The notes below the pieces were generated by a model, which had not been told where the DNA came from, did not search any database, and was given only the letters and a program-made list of their open reading frames with translations. From NCBI RefSeq assembly GCF_905171765.1, contig NC_053392.1, forward strand, positions 398,254,119 to 398,318,118: a stretch of DNA of 64,000 nt, read 5' to 3'. Shown one piece after another: positions 43,899 to 54,065 of the stretch (positions within the stretch are counted from its first letter, which is position 1; each line of letters opens with the position of its first letter). The stretch comes from Bufo bufo (lineage: Eukaryota > Chordata > Amphibia > Anura > Bufonidae). A program made the translations under genes and the position numbers.

Positions 43899-45685
43899 TC
43901 TGCCTGCCTGAGTTCTACTCGACTTAGAAAATCGGCCACCGTGTTCTCTTTCCCTTTCAAGTGTATTGCGGATAAGACCAGGTTCCTGTCTTCCGCTATT
44001 TTGAAAATTTCCTGGCAGAGGAAGATTAGGGATGGTACTTTTGTCCCGCCTTGATGATTTATATAGGCCACTGTTGTTGAATTGTCCGAGTAAAATACCA
44101 ACTTTCTGTTAGAGACCTCTGGAACTGCCACCTTTAGTACTCTTTCTACCGCCTTGAGCTCCTTGTAATTTGACGTGCAGACCCGGGTTTTTAAATCCCA
44201 TCTTCCCTGCCAGTATTTTCCCTCTGAATGAGCTCCCCAGCCCCACGGACTGGCGTCTGTCGTTATCAGCATGGGTTCCATGAAGGACCAAGGCATTCCT
44301 ATCGAGAGGTTCTTCTCGGCCGTCCACCACAGAAGGGAGTACCTTGCTCTGGAGGAAAGATGAAATTTTCTCTCTAGTGTTTGTGGAAGACCATTCCAAA
44401 TCTTCAAGATATCTGACTGTAACGGTCTCGTGTGGATCTGAGCGAATGGTACGGCTAGAATTGTAGCCGTCAGGTGCCCCAGTACTGCCATCGCCTCCCT
44501 GATGGAACATTGGAAGGACCGGAAAAGGAACCAAACATGCTCTATTGTCGAGGACACTTTCTTCTGAGGGAGGAATGTCTTCTGAGCCGTAGAATCTAGC
44601 TGCATTCCTAAAAAGGTGCAAACTTGAGAAGGGGTTAGACAAGATTTCTCTTGATTCATTCTCCACCCCAGATCCTTCAACAGAGAGCACACCAGGACGA
44701 GCTCTGCTTGTAACTGCTCCCTTGTTTGGGCTATGAACAAAGAATCGTCCAGATATGGTACTACTACTATCCCAGATGATCGAAGGAATGCCACCATCTC
44801 CGACACGACCTTGGTGAAAATTCTCGGGGCTTGAGAGACCCCAAACGGCAGTGCCCTGTATTGCAGGTGCAGAAGTTGGCCCCTTACTTGGACAGCCGTC
44901 CTTAAATACTTTTGGGAGGAAGAGTGAATTGGGATGTGATAATAGGCATCCTCTAAGTCTATACTTGCCATCCAGCAACCCTGGTATAACAGGTCTAAAG
45001 TCGTCTTTATAGTTTCCATTCGGAATTTCTTGTATCTCAGGAATTTGTTTAGACGTTTTAGGTTCAGAATCATGCGAAAGGAACCATTGGGTTTCTTTAT
45101 TAAAAAGAGTAGGGAGTAAAACCCCCTGCCCTCCTCCTTCTTTGGGACCTGGCAAACCACTCCTTTGTCCAACAATAACTGAACCTCTCTCTCCAGAACT
45201 GTGGATTTTAGAGGATCCTTTGGAGTTGGAGTGTGGGTGAAAAAGACTTGGGGATAGGAGCAGAACTCTAACCTGAATCCCTCCGCTATCCCCCCCAAAA
45301 CCCACTTGTTTTGGGTGACGTTCGCCCAAGCCGGGAGAAAGGCAGAGAGTCTCCCCCCAACCTGGAGTCTGGCGTCATTGCTTGTCTTTTGGTTTGTTAT
45401 CCTGGGATTTAAACAGGAAACCGCTAGTTTTTCTTGGAAATCTATCCCTTTCCTTCCTATCGTAGGGCTTACCCCTCTGTTTTCTAAAGCCCTGCTGGGG
45501 TTTACGAAAAAAGGGGGGTTTTTGAGGGACAGGAAACCATTTTTTCTTGTCAGATGCCTTCTCCAAGATGTCATCCAGGGAGGATCCAAACAATCTATCA
45601 CCCTCACACGGAAGGGCACACAGTCTGGCCCTAGACCCCTGGTCACCCTTCCATGACCTAAGCCAAATGGCTCTTCTAGCCGCAT
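43475..45685 (-). CDS. DIRS-B reverse transcriptase, RNase H and methylase-like protein
   Basis: 736-codon frame without stops. RT has motif A SIDLEDAYYHIPIH (D243), LPFGVSQAPRIF (280-290) and motif C VPYLDDSLF (311-314). RNase H has TTDASPWGWGAH (D477), KELKAVE (E509), FYSDNSTT (D534) and ENTVADFLSR (D585). The last 130 residues (TIDLFATRKNRKT, YTFPPISLIPQVLKKV, IIMIAPKWPKRIWY) form the DIRS methylase-like region. The first 100 residues overlap the Gag frame and may not be used, so the true start is uncertain. It overlaps the recombinase frame by about 420 bases. All catalytic residues are present. Confidence 0.9.
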   Translation of the reverse strand: MRLEEPFGLGHGRVTRGLGPDCVPFRVRVIDCLDPPWMTSWRRHLTRKNGFLSLKNPPFFVNPSRALENRGVSPTIGRKGIDFQEKLAVSCLNPRITNQKTSNDARLQVGGRLSAFLPAWANVTQNKWVLGGIAEGFRLEFCSYPQVFFTHTPTPKDPLKSTVLEREVQLLLDKGVVCQVPKKEEGRGFYSLLFLIKKPNGSFRMILNLKRLNKFLRYKKFRMETIKTTLDLLYQGCWMASIDLEDAYYHIPIHSSSQKYLRTAVQVRGQLLHLQYRALPFGVSQAPRIFTKVVSEMVAFLRSSGIVVVPYLDDSLFIAQTREQLQAELVLVCSLLKDLGWRMNQEKSCLTPSQVCTFLGMQLDSTAQKTFLPQKKVSSTIEHVWFLFRSFQCSIREAMAVLGHLTATILAVPFAQIHTRPLQSDILKIWNGLPQTLERKFHLSSRARYSLLWWTAEKNLSIGMPWSFMEPMLITTDASPWGWGAHSEGKYWQGRWDLKTRVCTSNYKELKAVERVLKVAVPEVSNRKLVFYSDNSTTVAYINHQGGTKVPSLIFLCQEIFKIAEDRNLVLSAIHLKGKENTVADFLSRVELRQAEWSLNEEIFSQIVTMFGTPTIDLFATRKNRKTKRFFSLDYTENPTAVDSLAQDWSQELGYTFPPISLIPQVLKKVRREGATIIMIAPKWPKRIWYPTLLSLARGPPWVIPPREDLLSQGPVWHPNPGILQLAVWRLTGTSG

Positions 45686-46565
45686 TCGTCATAGCTGAGG
45701 ATTTGGCAGCAAAGCGCATAACATCCGTAGAAGCATCCGTTAAAAAATCTGCCACTTTAGCAAACGTGGGAAGAGAAGCTAAGATTTCCTCCCTGGGCTT
45801 TTTTTCCCTAAGATGTTTCTCTAGCTGTTCAATCCACAATCTTAAGGACCGGGATACCCAAGTGGCTGCCACTGCGGGTCTAAGACAAGTAGCGGAAGTT
45901 TCCCATGCCCGTTTAAGGTATATATCTGCTTTCTTATCTAATGGGTCCGACAGGCAACCCAGATCATCAAAGGGGAGGGCAGATCTCTTAGCTATCTTAG
46001 CGACTGGAGCATCTACCGTAGGGGCCCTATCCCAGCTGGAGGAAACTTTCTCTTCATAAGGATATTTCCTTTTCACCGAGGAGGGTAAGAAAAACTTTCT
46101 ATCAGGATTCTTCCATTCTCTATTGATGATCGCTTGCATGTTATCATGAATAGGGAAGACCCGATGTTTTTTAGGGCCTAATGCCTGAAAGGCCTGGTCC
46201 GCAACTGATCTGGTCTGCTTAACTTCTTCTAATTGCATGGTTGCTCTGACCGCTTTTAATAACGGCTGCGTGTCCTCTGGGGAAAAGAAGGATCTCCCTG
46301 AATAATCCTCATCCGAGGAGTCCGAATCACTAGTCAATAGTTGTCCAGATTCTCCGCCATCTTCGGAAGAGTCCAACTCAATACTGTCGTACTCTGTGTC
46401 CTTCCCTGGTTTATCTGGGGACCTGGCATGGCTCTTACTGAATGCTTTAAAGGACGCCTTAATAATAGACTTCATGGATTTAGTAAGGGTCTGGGATTGC
46501 TCTGCTACCAGATTATCTATACACGCTGAGCATAACGCCTTCTGATAAGATGTAGATAGGGGCAC
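45375..46565 (-). CDS. DIRS-B Gag-like protein, 396 codons
   Basis: First frame of the element, uninterrupted. The N-terminus has CSACIDNL followed by an acidic serine-rich stretch (SSEDGGESGQ, SDSDSSDEDYSG). A conserved helical core (about 120-330: KKHRVFPIHDNM, RKYPYEEKVSSSWDRAPTVD, LSDPLDKKADIYLKRAWE, NAARRAIWLRSWKGD) is shared with the DIRS-A and DIRS-C copies. The C-terminus is very basic (KPQQGFRKQRGKPYDRKERD), fitting RNA binding. No zinc knuckle. It overlaps the RT frame by about 310 bases. Confidence 0.85.
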   Translation of the reverse strand: MPLSTSYQKALCSACIDNLVAEQSQTLTKSMKSIIKASFKAFSKSHARSPDKPGKDTEYDSIELDSSEDGGESGQLLTSDSDSSDEDYSGRSFFSPEDTQPLLKAVRATMQLEEVKQTRSVADQAFQALGPKKHRVFPIHDNMQAIINREWKNPDRKFFLPSSVKRKYPYEEKVSSSWDRAPTVDAPVAKIAKRSALPFDDLGCLSDPLDKKADIYLKRAWETSATCLRPAVAATWVSRSLRLWIEQLEKHLREKKPREEILASLPTFAKVADFLTDASTDVMRFAAKSSAMTNAARRAIWLRSWKGDQGSRARLCALPCEGDRLFGSSLDDILEKASDKKKWFPVPQKPPFFRKPQQGFRKQRGKPYDRKERDRFPRKTSGFLFKSQDNKPKDKQ

Positions 46566-47159
46566 TTTACATTCCGCACATTCCTTGTGTCTTGTCTTAG
46601 AAGACGATTTTTTAGGGATCTAAAAACAATCATAAGAAACACCACATTAGAATAAAAAGGAACGCTCTCACCCTGAAGCTTTTCCCTTTTCCCCCATCCT
46701 CAGACCGGTACCGGACTTGCAGGCCTCAAGGGTTCCTGGGGTTCAGCGCGTCCCTCTGTAGGCTCCAACATGATTGCACCAGGATCGCTACACAGCACAT
46801 CCAAACTGTGCCCCAGCTGGCTGCCTGAACCTGCCGCCGTATTTATATTTTAAAAAGACGCGCTCCGGCCTCTACTTCTGGGACCTGCCAGGTGAAGCCC
46901 CGTCCCCCGACGTCATCTCAAAGAGACGGCCCCGCACCTGCGCATAAGCGCGCGGGCGCCATCTTGGAATCGGGGAGAGAGTAAAGCATGGGGAGCCGCC
47001 TGAACACGGCCACAGCGGCTCCCCGCAGGGCCGGAGAGAGGGCAGGCGCAGGCAGACTTATGGGGAGCGGCTTCCGACACGGCCACAGAACTACCGCTCC
47101 CCAGGGATAGGACTTCCCACGGCACTCAGCCACAGACCTTCCCCAGGTCCGGTGTCTTG

Positions 47160-47325
47160 GAGGTACGTCTTCAGCAGTGCTGCTTCTCAGGATCTCCCAT
47201 CCGGAGGACAGGAAACCTGAACTGGTGTTGTGTGGAGGTGTGTCCTTTTTATCTTCTCAGGTTTCCTGTCCTGATGGGAGGTCCTGAGTCGCACAGGGTG
47301 CCGTCATGGGTGAGGGGAAAACCTG
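47160..47325 (-). repeat. DIRS-B 5' inverted terminal repeat
   Basis: On the minus strand it begins CCCCTCACCCATGACGGCAC and runs to CCTCCACACAACACCAG. It is followed by a local hairpin in which AGGTTTCCTGTCC recurs inverted (47195-47215 against 47261-47280). 46566-47160 is a GC-rich leader with no supported gene. Confidence 0.82.
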
Positions 47326-48110
47326 ACTTGTTGATGGCTGCATCCTGGACTTCTGGAAGTTCAATAACCATCCTAGGGATTGCAGTACATCCATCACCCG
47401 ATTCAGCGCACTGACATGTCTCCCGAGACTGGGCCACCACCAGAAAATCGTCCAGGTAAGGCATGAACGTGATATTCTCTTTTCTGATGAAAGATGCCAT
47501 CTCCGCCACTACCTTGGTAAAGATCCGAGGCGCCATAGAGAGGTCGAAGGGTAGTGCCTGGAACTGAAGAACACCGAAATCGGATCTTACAGCCACCCTG
47601 AGGAATCTCTGGTGGTCTGTATGTATCGGGATATGATGGTAGGCATCCTTTAGATCCAGAACCGCCATATGGCATCCTGGAGATAAAAGATAGATCGCTG
47701 ACCTGATAGTCTCCATCTTGAATTTCCTGGCCTTCAGAAATTTGTTCAGGTGCTTTAAATTTATTATCGTCCAGTATGACCCCATCTGGTTTCTTCACTA
47801 GGAACAGAGTAGAATAGAAACCTCTCCATACCTCTAACTCTGGGACAGGAATCAACACCTTTTTGTTTGTTAATATTTTTATTCCTTGCATTGGTGCGAG
47901 AGAAGATCTCGAGATCACAAATCTTTCTGTGGGATATTTCATGAATTCCAACTTTAGCCCTTCCAGCAGAAGCCCCACCAGCCATTTTCCTGCAATCTTT
48001 TCCCAAGCAGGTAGGAAGAACTTTAATCTTCCCCCTACTGGGATCACGGCATCATTGTTTTCCCTGTTTCTCCGCACGAGCGGAGGCTGATCTGAACAAA
48101 AAAAAAACGT
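47326..48110 (-). pseudogene. DIRS-A reverse transcriptase, N-terminal part
   Basis: Starts near NDAVIPVGGRLKFFLPAWEK. After a frameshift near 47770 it reads INLKHLNKFLKARKFKMETI, VLDLKDAYHHIPIH, LPFDLSMAPRIFTKVV and the active site MPYLDDFLVV. It runs into the DIRS-B insertion at 47325 after INKSGF and resumes at 42073 with FLGLVLDY. Confidence 0.87.
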
Positions 48111-48177
48111 ATTCCCAGATCTAAGCCTTGCTTCCTGCTCTCTGTCTCCCGTCTGCTTTTTATTCTGGACGGGTTGC

Positions 48178-48677
48178 TTAGGCTACTTTCACACCTGCGT
48201 TCGGGTGTCCGCTTGTGAGCTCCGTTTGAAGGGGCTCACAAGCGGCCCCGAACACATCCGTCCAGCCCTAATGCATTCTGAGTGGACGCGGATCCGCTCA
48301 GAATGCATCAGTCTGGCGGCGTTCAGCCTCCGCTCAGCAAGCGGACACCTGAACGCTGCTTGCAGCGTTCGGGTGTCCGCCTGGCCGTGCGGAGGCAAGC
48401 GGATCCGTCCAGACTTACAATGTAAGTCAATGGGGACGGATCCGTTTGAAGATGACACCATATGGCTCAATCTTCAAACGGATCCGTCCCCCATTGACTT
48501 TCAATGCAAAGTCTGGACGGATCCGTTCAGGCTCCTTTCACACTTAGAATTTTTTTCAAACTATAATGCAGACGGATCCGTTCTGAACGGATACAAACAT
48601 CTGCATTATAGGAGCGGATCCGTCTGAGCAGACATCAGAAGGACCCGCTCTGAACGCTAGTGTGTAAGTAGCCTTAA
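48178..48677. mobile_element. MITE, TTTCACAC-type termini
   Basis: Left end TTAGGCTACTTTCACAC, right end GTGTGTAAGTAGCCTTAA. The interior holds many copies of CGGATCCG and its variants. It is directly joined to the next MITE, sharing TTAA. Confidence 0.82.
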
Positions 48678-49186
48678 AGAGGACCTTTCACCGATCCTGA
48701 CATTGTGAACTAAGTATCATGACATATACAGCGGCACCCAGGGATCTCACTGCACTTACTATTATCCCTGGGCGCCGCTCCGTTCTCCTGCTATTACCTC
48801 CAGTATGTTCGGGGACTTGGTTATAGAGTCTGCCCTTGTTCTGCTGGGCGTCTCCTTCTCCTAGGCTGTAGCGCTGGCCAATCGCAGAGCTCACAGCCTG
48901 GGAGAAAAAAAACCTCCCAGGCTGTGAGCTATGCGCTGCGATTGCCCAGCGCTACAGCCTAGGAGAAGGAGACGCCCAGCAGAACAAGGGCAGACTCTGC
49001 CTACTATAACCAAGTCCCCTAAGTCTCCGCCTACTATAACCAAGTCCCCGAACATACCGGAGGACATAACGGGAGAACGGAGCGGCGCCCAGGGATAATA
49101 GTAAGTGCACTGAGATCCCTGGGCACCGCTGTATATGTCATGATACTTAGTTCACAATGTCAGGATCGGTGAAAGGTCCTCTTTAA
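48674..49186. mobile_element. Palindromic MITE with TTAA ends (piggyBac-type)
   Basis: TTAAAGAGGACCTTTCACCG at the left and its complement at the right, with arms complementary for more than 100 bases each (TATACAGCGG, GGGATCTCACTGCAC and complements). TTAA lies at both ends (48674-48677 and 49183-49186). No coding capacity. It lies within DIRS-A between gag and RT. A relic of the same family is at 62290-62573. Confidence 0.87.
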
Positions 49187-49903
49187 ACTGGGTAAAGGAC
49201 TTTCTTCTTTCTGTCTGCAGCTTTTTCAAGCAGAGTCTAGTTCTGACCCGAAAAGAAATTGTCCGTCACAGGGAATGCCACATAGCCTCAGTTTCGAAGG
49301 AATATCTCCTCCTTTCCAATTTTGAAGCCACAAGGCCCTGCGTGCCAAATTAGATAGGGATGCGGCTCTGGCCTCCAGTCTCACCGCATCCACAATAAAG
49401 TCTGCGGCCTTTTGGAAAGTAGGTATGGATGCTAACAACTGCTCCCTAGGACATCTGTCCCTGATCTGCCCCTCCAGTCTATCTAGCCACAGAGACATTG
49501 ACCTGGCGGCTACTGTGGCGGCTATACTAGGCCTGAATGCAGCCGCAGAAGACTCCCAAGTATTTTTAAGTGAAGAATCTATTCTTTTGTCTAAAGGGTC
49601 TCTTAAAATACCCATATCCTCAAAAGGCAAGGAGGATCTCTTAGAAATTTTTGAAATAGCTACATCTAGTCTTGGGGCTCTATCCCAGGAGGTAGATGCT
49701 TCTTCCTCAAAGGGGTATTTCCGTTTAAAGGTCTTTGAAATAAATGGCTTTTTAGCTGTCTTTTTCCATTCCTTCTCTATTACCGCTAAAATAGACTTAT
49801 GAACTGGGAAACATCTACGCTTCCTTTCCCTCAGACCCTCAAATACGGAATCCTCAACCGATCTATCCTCCCTGGTGTCTTCTAACTCCAGAGGATAGAT
49901 CAT
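49187..49903 (-). pseudogene. DIRS-A Gag-like remnant
   Basis: An open stretch of about 225 codons with the DIRS Gag core: RRCFPVHKSILAVIEKEWKK, KYPFEEEASTSWDRAPRLD, ILRDPLDKRIDSSLKNTWE, NLARRALWLQNWKGGD. The residues align with the DIRS-B Gag. The N-terminal acidic region and C-terminal basic region are lost or out of frame; the 3' end is cut by the MITE at 49186. Confidence 0.85.
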
Positions 49904-49999
49904 CAGTTAAATGAAAGTGCAGAACCCCTTTAAGGCAGGTAAGTAAAAACTGCTGTGACTGACCCTCCAGTAACTACCGGGGCTTCCAGGTCAGGACAA

Positions 50000-50137
50000 A
50001 CCCGAACTGCAGGCTTCCCGCACCAGGACTGGAAACCTCACTGAGGTGGGAGAGTGGCTCCACCTTTTTATGCTGCAGGTTTCCTGTCCTGGGGGCGGAG
50101 CCATCTCTCTAAGGTGCTGTTGTGGGGAGGGGAAAAA
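50000..50137 (-). repeat. DIRS-A 5' terminal repeat
   Basis: Ends AGGTGCTGTTGTGGGGAGGGG at 50110-50130, parallel to the DIRS-B 5' edge, and contains a hairpin of AGGTTTCCTGTCC-type sequence (50020-50095). No matching 3' repeat survives at the truncated left side. Confidence 0.7.
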
Positions 50138-51473
50138 CTCGCTTGTGTGAAAGGGGCCTTAGGGAACTTGAATATGAAATCTTCAGATCATTATTCGCTT
50201 ACACTGCAATGAACTAGAATTGCAGAGCACTATGTTCTTATTGAGCCTTGTCACTTGCAGGCCCCCCCAAGAACTCCAGCTGTAATAGCCTGGGATCCTT
50301 CAAAGAGACCCAGGCTATTATAGAGAACAAAAGGCTTCCCCGGGTCTCCTCGCTGGAAACTGTTCAGCACTCCCCATGGCATCTATGCTGACCACAGTCT
50401 GAGATTGGCAGATAACACAAACCTAGCAATATGGCACACATTTTGCTTGCAAGCGGCTCCATTTTTAAAACTCTGACTTCTGCCGTACATGTATGGTGGT
50501 GGTTCAGAAGAAAACCCTTAGGCTGGATCCATGCACCTCCTATTTGCAGCATTTTTAGTTAGTTTTTCCCCAAAAGACACTGCAGCCAGATGTTTGTGGA
50601 AAGCAATTAGGGAAAAATAAAATGCACTAGAAACCATGCATTTTGTTTGTGGTGTACACAAAAGAAACCTTAAAGGGATATACTGGTTACTTTAAGTTAT
50701 CCCCTATCCACTGGATACAGGATAACTAACTGATTGGGGGGCGACTGCTGGAGAAAAAGAGGCATAGTGCCCCATCCTAAAGGAGCAGAAGCTCCATTCA
50801 TTCTCTATGGGACGGCTGGAAATAGCCAAGTATATCTGTAATCAGCTATCTCCAGCATTCCTATGGATGGAGTAGCAAGGTGCATGCTCGGCTTGCTGCT
50901 GCATTAGGATGGGAAAACCGGGCGCATCAGCTGTCACACACCAACCGATCAGTTAGTAATCCTATAACTAGTGGGTATGATATAAAGTGGTATTCTGGTT
51001 ACTACAAGATATTTTTCAGGTGTCATAGTACAAATTAAACAGTGAGGGACATTTACTAAACCCTTTAAACCATTATGGCACACACACACACACACTTCTC
51101 TTTTCCTAAGGGGACGGGGCTTCATGGTGCCCGACGGATTTACTACGACTTTGACCAGAAAGTGGCGTATGTTATAGCTGATATCTATGCCAGCCTGTAC
51201 CTGGAGTAGACCAGCATTTCACGCCACTGCAGGGAGATCAAGACTGGCGTACGGGTATACCAGTCTTGATAAACGTCCCACAATGTGCTTATTAAATTGC
51301 CACAGAGACGGATGACAAAAGTCAGATACTCTTTTTTTTTTTAAGCAAACATGTTATTGGTCAATTCAACCAGTAGTTTTTTCTGTGGTAATACAAATTA
51401 CATGAACAGGCAACTTCAGTCTGTGGAGCATCCAAACTTTTTTTTCAGTCCATCTGTTGCAGTTCTTTGCGGG
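50138..51473. other. Region downstream of NUP43, dispersed repeats only
   Basis: Holds MITE-like fragments (around 50670-50710 TATACTGGTTAC... and 50985-51010 TATTCTGGTTAC...), a CA run at 51076-51095, and the presumed NUP43 3' untranslated region next to 51473. No canonical AATAAA was seen on the minus strand close to the stop. No other gene seen. Confidence 0.45.
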
Positions 51474-51700
51474 TTAAGCAAGAGGCCGTTTCAGAACGTA
51501 GATACACTCTGCATCCGTACCACAGACAAGGTATTCTCCCAAGATATCTAGGCTGTTCACAGATCGGATGTTACTGGTTAAAAGGTTGGTAATTTCCAAG
51601 TGTCCTTTGGTGGGATCATTATTTAGCCACGCGGTCATCAATGACTGGCTGAACGACTGCCCCATAGCGCTACGGGACAAGTTTGCGTTTCCTCTTCCTC
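51474..51700 (-). CDS. NUP43: NUP43 last coding exon
   Basis: Preceded on the minus strand by the acceptor TTATTCCACAG and ending in TAA at 51474-51476. It encodes 75 residues (GGRGNANLSRSAMGQ, then DPTKGHLEITNLL, SVNSLDILGEYLVCGTDAE, IYVLKRPLA). These match the C-terminus of vertebrate Nup43 by recognisable blocks. Nup43 is a WD40 beta-propeller subunit of the Nup107-160 (Y) complex of the nuclear pore, also at kinetochores. The entry phase (one base carried over) agrees with the previous exon. Confidence 0.93.
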
Positions 51701-52135
51701 CTGTGGAATAAGAACAGACTCAGTGCACAGACCTGGGAGACATGTCAGAAGTTGTACTCTATGTGGGTCAGGCAGATCTCCAGTGATCGAGGTGCTGTAT
51801 CGTACGTGGTGACCCTTCAGCTCGTCGAGTTTCCTGTCATCCATGCACCGCTAAACATTCTAGCAATCAACAGGCATCACACAGACTTTACATTTTCTTA
51901 AATAAAACCTATAAATTCAGCTAGTGCAATACTTCTGTTAGGGGCCATTCACACAGCAGAATTTTGGCATCTGCTTGCAGCCTTCGTGGCATCTGCCACC
52001 TAACGTTTTCAGTGAGAGGCAGCAATGCAATTCCGAGTGCCAGCGGTTTAAAGCCATGAACGCACCAAGAAGGGACACGGGGGCACTTAAAAAAAACAAA
52101 AAAAACACGACAACGTTTACTGGACATATTCTCAC

Positions 52136-52255
52136 CCAGAAGAAATGAAGGCTTTTCCATAACTTCAGGTGATGCATCCCAATGCCACAAAGACCCATCC
52201 TCCGAACATGTGAATAGATGATCAGGTTTTGAAGGGTGAAAATGGACCTCCCACA
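52136..52255 (-). CDS. NUP43: NUP43 internal exon (WD40 repeat)
   Basis: Acceptor TTTTTCTAG, donor GG|GTGAGAATAT. Encodes MWEVHFHPSKPDHLFTCSE and DGSLWHWDASPEV, a complete WD40 strand set that is strongly conserved in Nup43. Split codons on both sides fit the neighbouring exons. The intron between this exon and the last contains part of a MITE-like repeat (51939-52080). Confidence 0.95.
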
Positions 52256-52342
52256 CTAGAAAAATTCACATGAAAAAGTCATTTAGAATGTTTTAATCTT
52301 TACATCAGGGGACAGGTAGTGCAGATGTGAATGCCAACTTAC

Positions 52343-52494
52343 TCTCAGCATCATGGGCAGTGAGGAGAGATATTGGTGTCCGGCTCTGTCTAACATCCCA
52401 GATGCACAGCATGCCATCCTGACCACCTGTAGCTACAACATGCTGCTGACTTGGATGTCTGTCTAAACAGTGTAATGGCATGCGCTCATTGGCT
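52343..52494 (-). CDS. NUP43: NUP43 internal exon (WD40 repeat)
   Basis: Acceptor TTTGCTTCTAG, donor GAGA|GTAAGT. Encodes ANERMPLHCLDRHPSQQHVV, ATGGQDGMLCIWDVRQ and ISLLTAHDAE, matching the Nup43 propeller blade. Only an 87-base intron separates it from the next exon. The upstream intron is 4.6 kb and filled with repeats. Confidence 0.95.
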
Positions 52495-53608
52495 CTAGAA
52501 GCAAATGGAAGACAAGAAAATACAATTAGCGTACAGTTAGCATCATAAGCAACAGAAGGATTATTCATGTCATGACAATCCATCACTTTTCACCTCAACA
52601 ACTGCCTGCAGCAGTTACAGGTGGCACAGAACAAAGTACCATTTTAAAAAAGGTGGAAAAGTTTGTGGGACAGGTTAAAGAGGGCAGAGGTTTAACCCAT
52701 AGGATACCAGCGCCGTACATGTACGGTGCTGGAAAGTGGGTCAGAAATCCCAGCGCTGTGTACACCTGGTCACTGAGCGAAGTCGCTCGGTAGCCGGGGT
52801 ACGATGGCTGCTCTGCACGGCAGGCATCTTTCCTACGAGCACAGGGAAGTTTTCCCACCCCCCTGCAGCGCCGATCGCTGCAAACAGGCCAATCACAGCT
52901 CCGGATGGTTCCTTAACCATTCATGAAGCTGCAGGAGGGGGTTGTACAGGGGTGACTGGTGCTGAACTAGTCAGTACCCATCTCCCCCGAGGTCAGGCAG
53001 GGGACTCCAGTGTTTGGCATCCCCTGCCAGCGCTGCGATTGGCTGGAACAACGCTCCAGCCAATGGCAGTGCTATAGCAGCACAGCAAAGGCCTGAACCT
53101 GTCTGCAGGCAGCCATTCTAGCTGATGCCTGCATGCAGAGAGGTTCTGTCCTTCTCTGTGCTGCTTGTTAGGACTTGTGGTGCACCACCACTGCGATTTG
53201 ACCTTCTGCTTCTGAAAGAAAAGAAGAACATCTGGAATTGCTGCTCTGATTTTTATTTCATTTGCAGCTGTTCCAGATCCCTAAACCACCCTCTGTCACC
53301 GCCTCCCCCACAGTCTTTTTTTAAACGGACGACATTTGGTCCGTGCGTTTTTTTTTTTTTTCCAGATCTGCACCACTTTCTGCGTGCGAGCTGTGACTGC
53401 CAAGTGCTGTTTAGTGCATATGTGCCTGATCAGCACCTGAGAGTAGCTCTGGGTACACTCACAAGTTCCGAGTTTATGAAGGGAGGGGCAAGGTTCAAGT
53501 TGAAAGGTGGCTCGGTAGTGAAGGAATTTTTCTGGCATTTCCCAACAAGCCCCACCCCCTTCACGTGTGAACCTGATAGAAAAATAAATAATAAAAAAAA
53601 CTATTTCT

Positions 53609-54065
53609 AAAGGGTACTTTCACACTTGCGTTAAAGGGTGGGATTTTGTGTATAGAGCTGAGGACATGGGTTGCTAGATGGCCGCTAGCACATCCGCAAT
53701 ACTCAGTCCCCATAGCTCTGTGTGCTTTTATTGTGGAAAAAAAACCTGATTTGATACATATGCAAATTAACCTGAGATGAGTCCTGTCCCTGACTCATCT
53801 CTGTATGCTGCGGTATTTTCTCCAGCCAAAATTCTGGAACACTTGCCCGAATGCCGGATCTGGTATCAAGTGTTCTGGTAAAAAGGATCCGGTTTCCAGG
53901 TGTTCGCATGCGCAGACCTTTAAAAATTTGAAAAATAGCAAATACCGGATCAGTTTTTCCAGATGACACGGAAAAACGGATCTGGTATTGCAATGCATTT
54001 GTTAGACTGATCAGCAACTGAACTGCCTGCCGGAATCAAACACCACAAGTGTGAAAGTACCCTAA
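53609..54065. mobile_element. MITE, TTTCACAC-type termini
   Basis: Left AAGGGTACTTTCACACTTG, right CAAGTGTGAAAGTACCCTAA, about 19 bases inverted. Interior pairs such as GGATCCGG/CCGGATC. No coding sequence. Confidence 0.85.

Larger units (their letters stand above)
42074..47325 (-). mobile_element. DIRS-type retrotransposon B (nearly intact)
   Basis: A 5.25-kb element inserted in the RT gene of DIRS-A. It has inverted terminal repeats sharing ACCCATGACGGCACCCTGTG and the following 70 bases (42110-42200 and 47230-47310). It also has an internal complementary region near the left end (42365-42445) and three overlapping frames: Gag, RT/RNase H, tyrosine recombinase. All match the DIRS1 plan. 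The only lesion seen is a one-base shift in the recombinase. Confidence 0.92.
40638..50137 (-). mobile_element. DIRS-type retrotransposon A (old, interrupted)
   Basis: Minus-strand DIRS remnant. From the right: 5' terminal repeat (about 50000-50137), gag (49903-49187), MITE insertions (48178-49186), RT start (48110-47326), DIRS-B insertion (47325-42074), RT/RNase H continuation (42073-40961), tyrosine recombinase start (40990-40638), then truncation against the Tc1 remnant at the residues WDLNL. Many frameshifts and stops. Confidence 0.88.

Noticed and set aside
44109..45329. 406-codon open frame on the minus strand overlapping DIRS-B RT
   Set aside because: It is the alternative frame of the RT/RNase H gene and shows no domain.
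53125..53610. 161-codon open frame on the plus strand in the NUP43 intron
   Set aside because: Low-complexity, overlaps repeat-like DNA, has no family resemblance and lies antisense in an intron.
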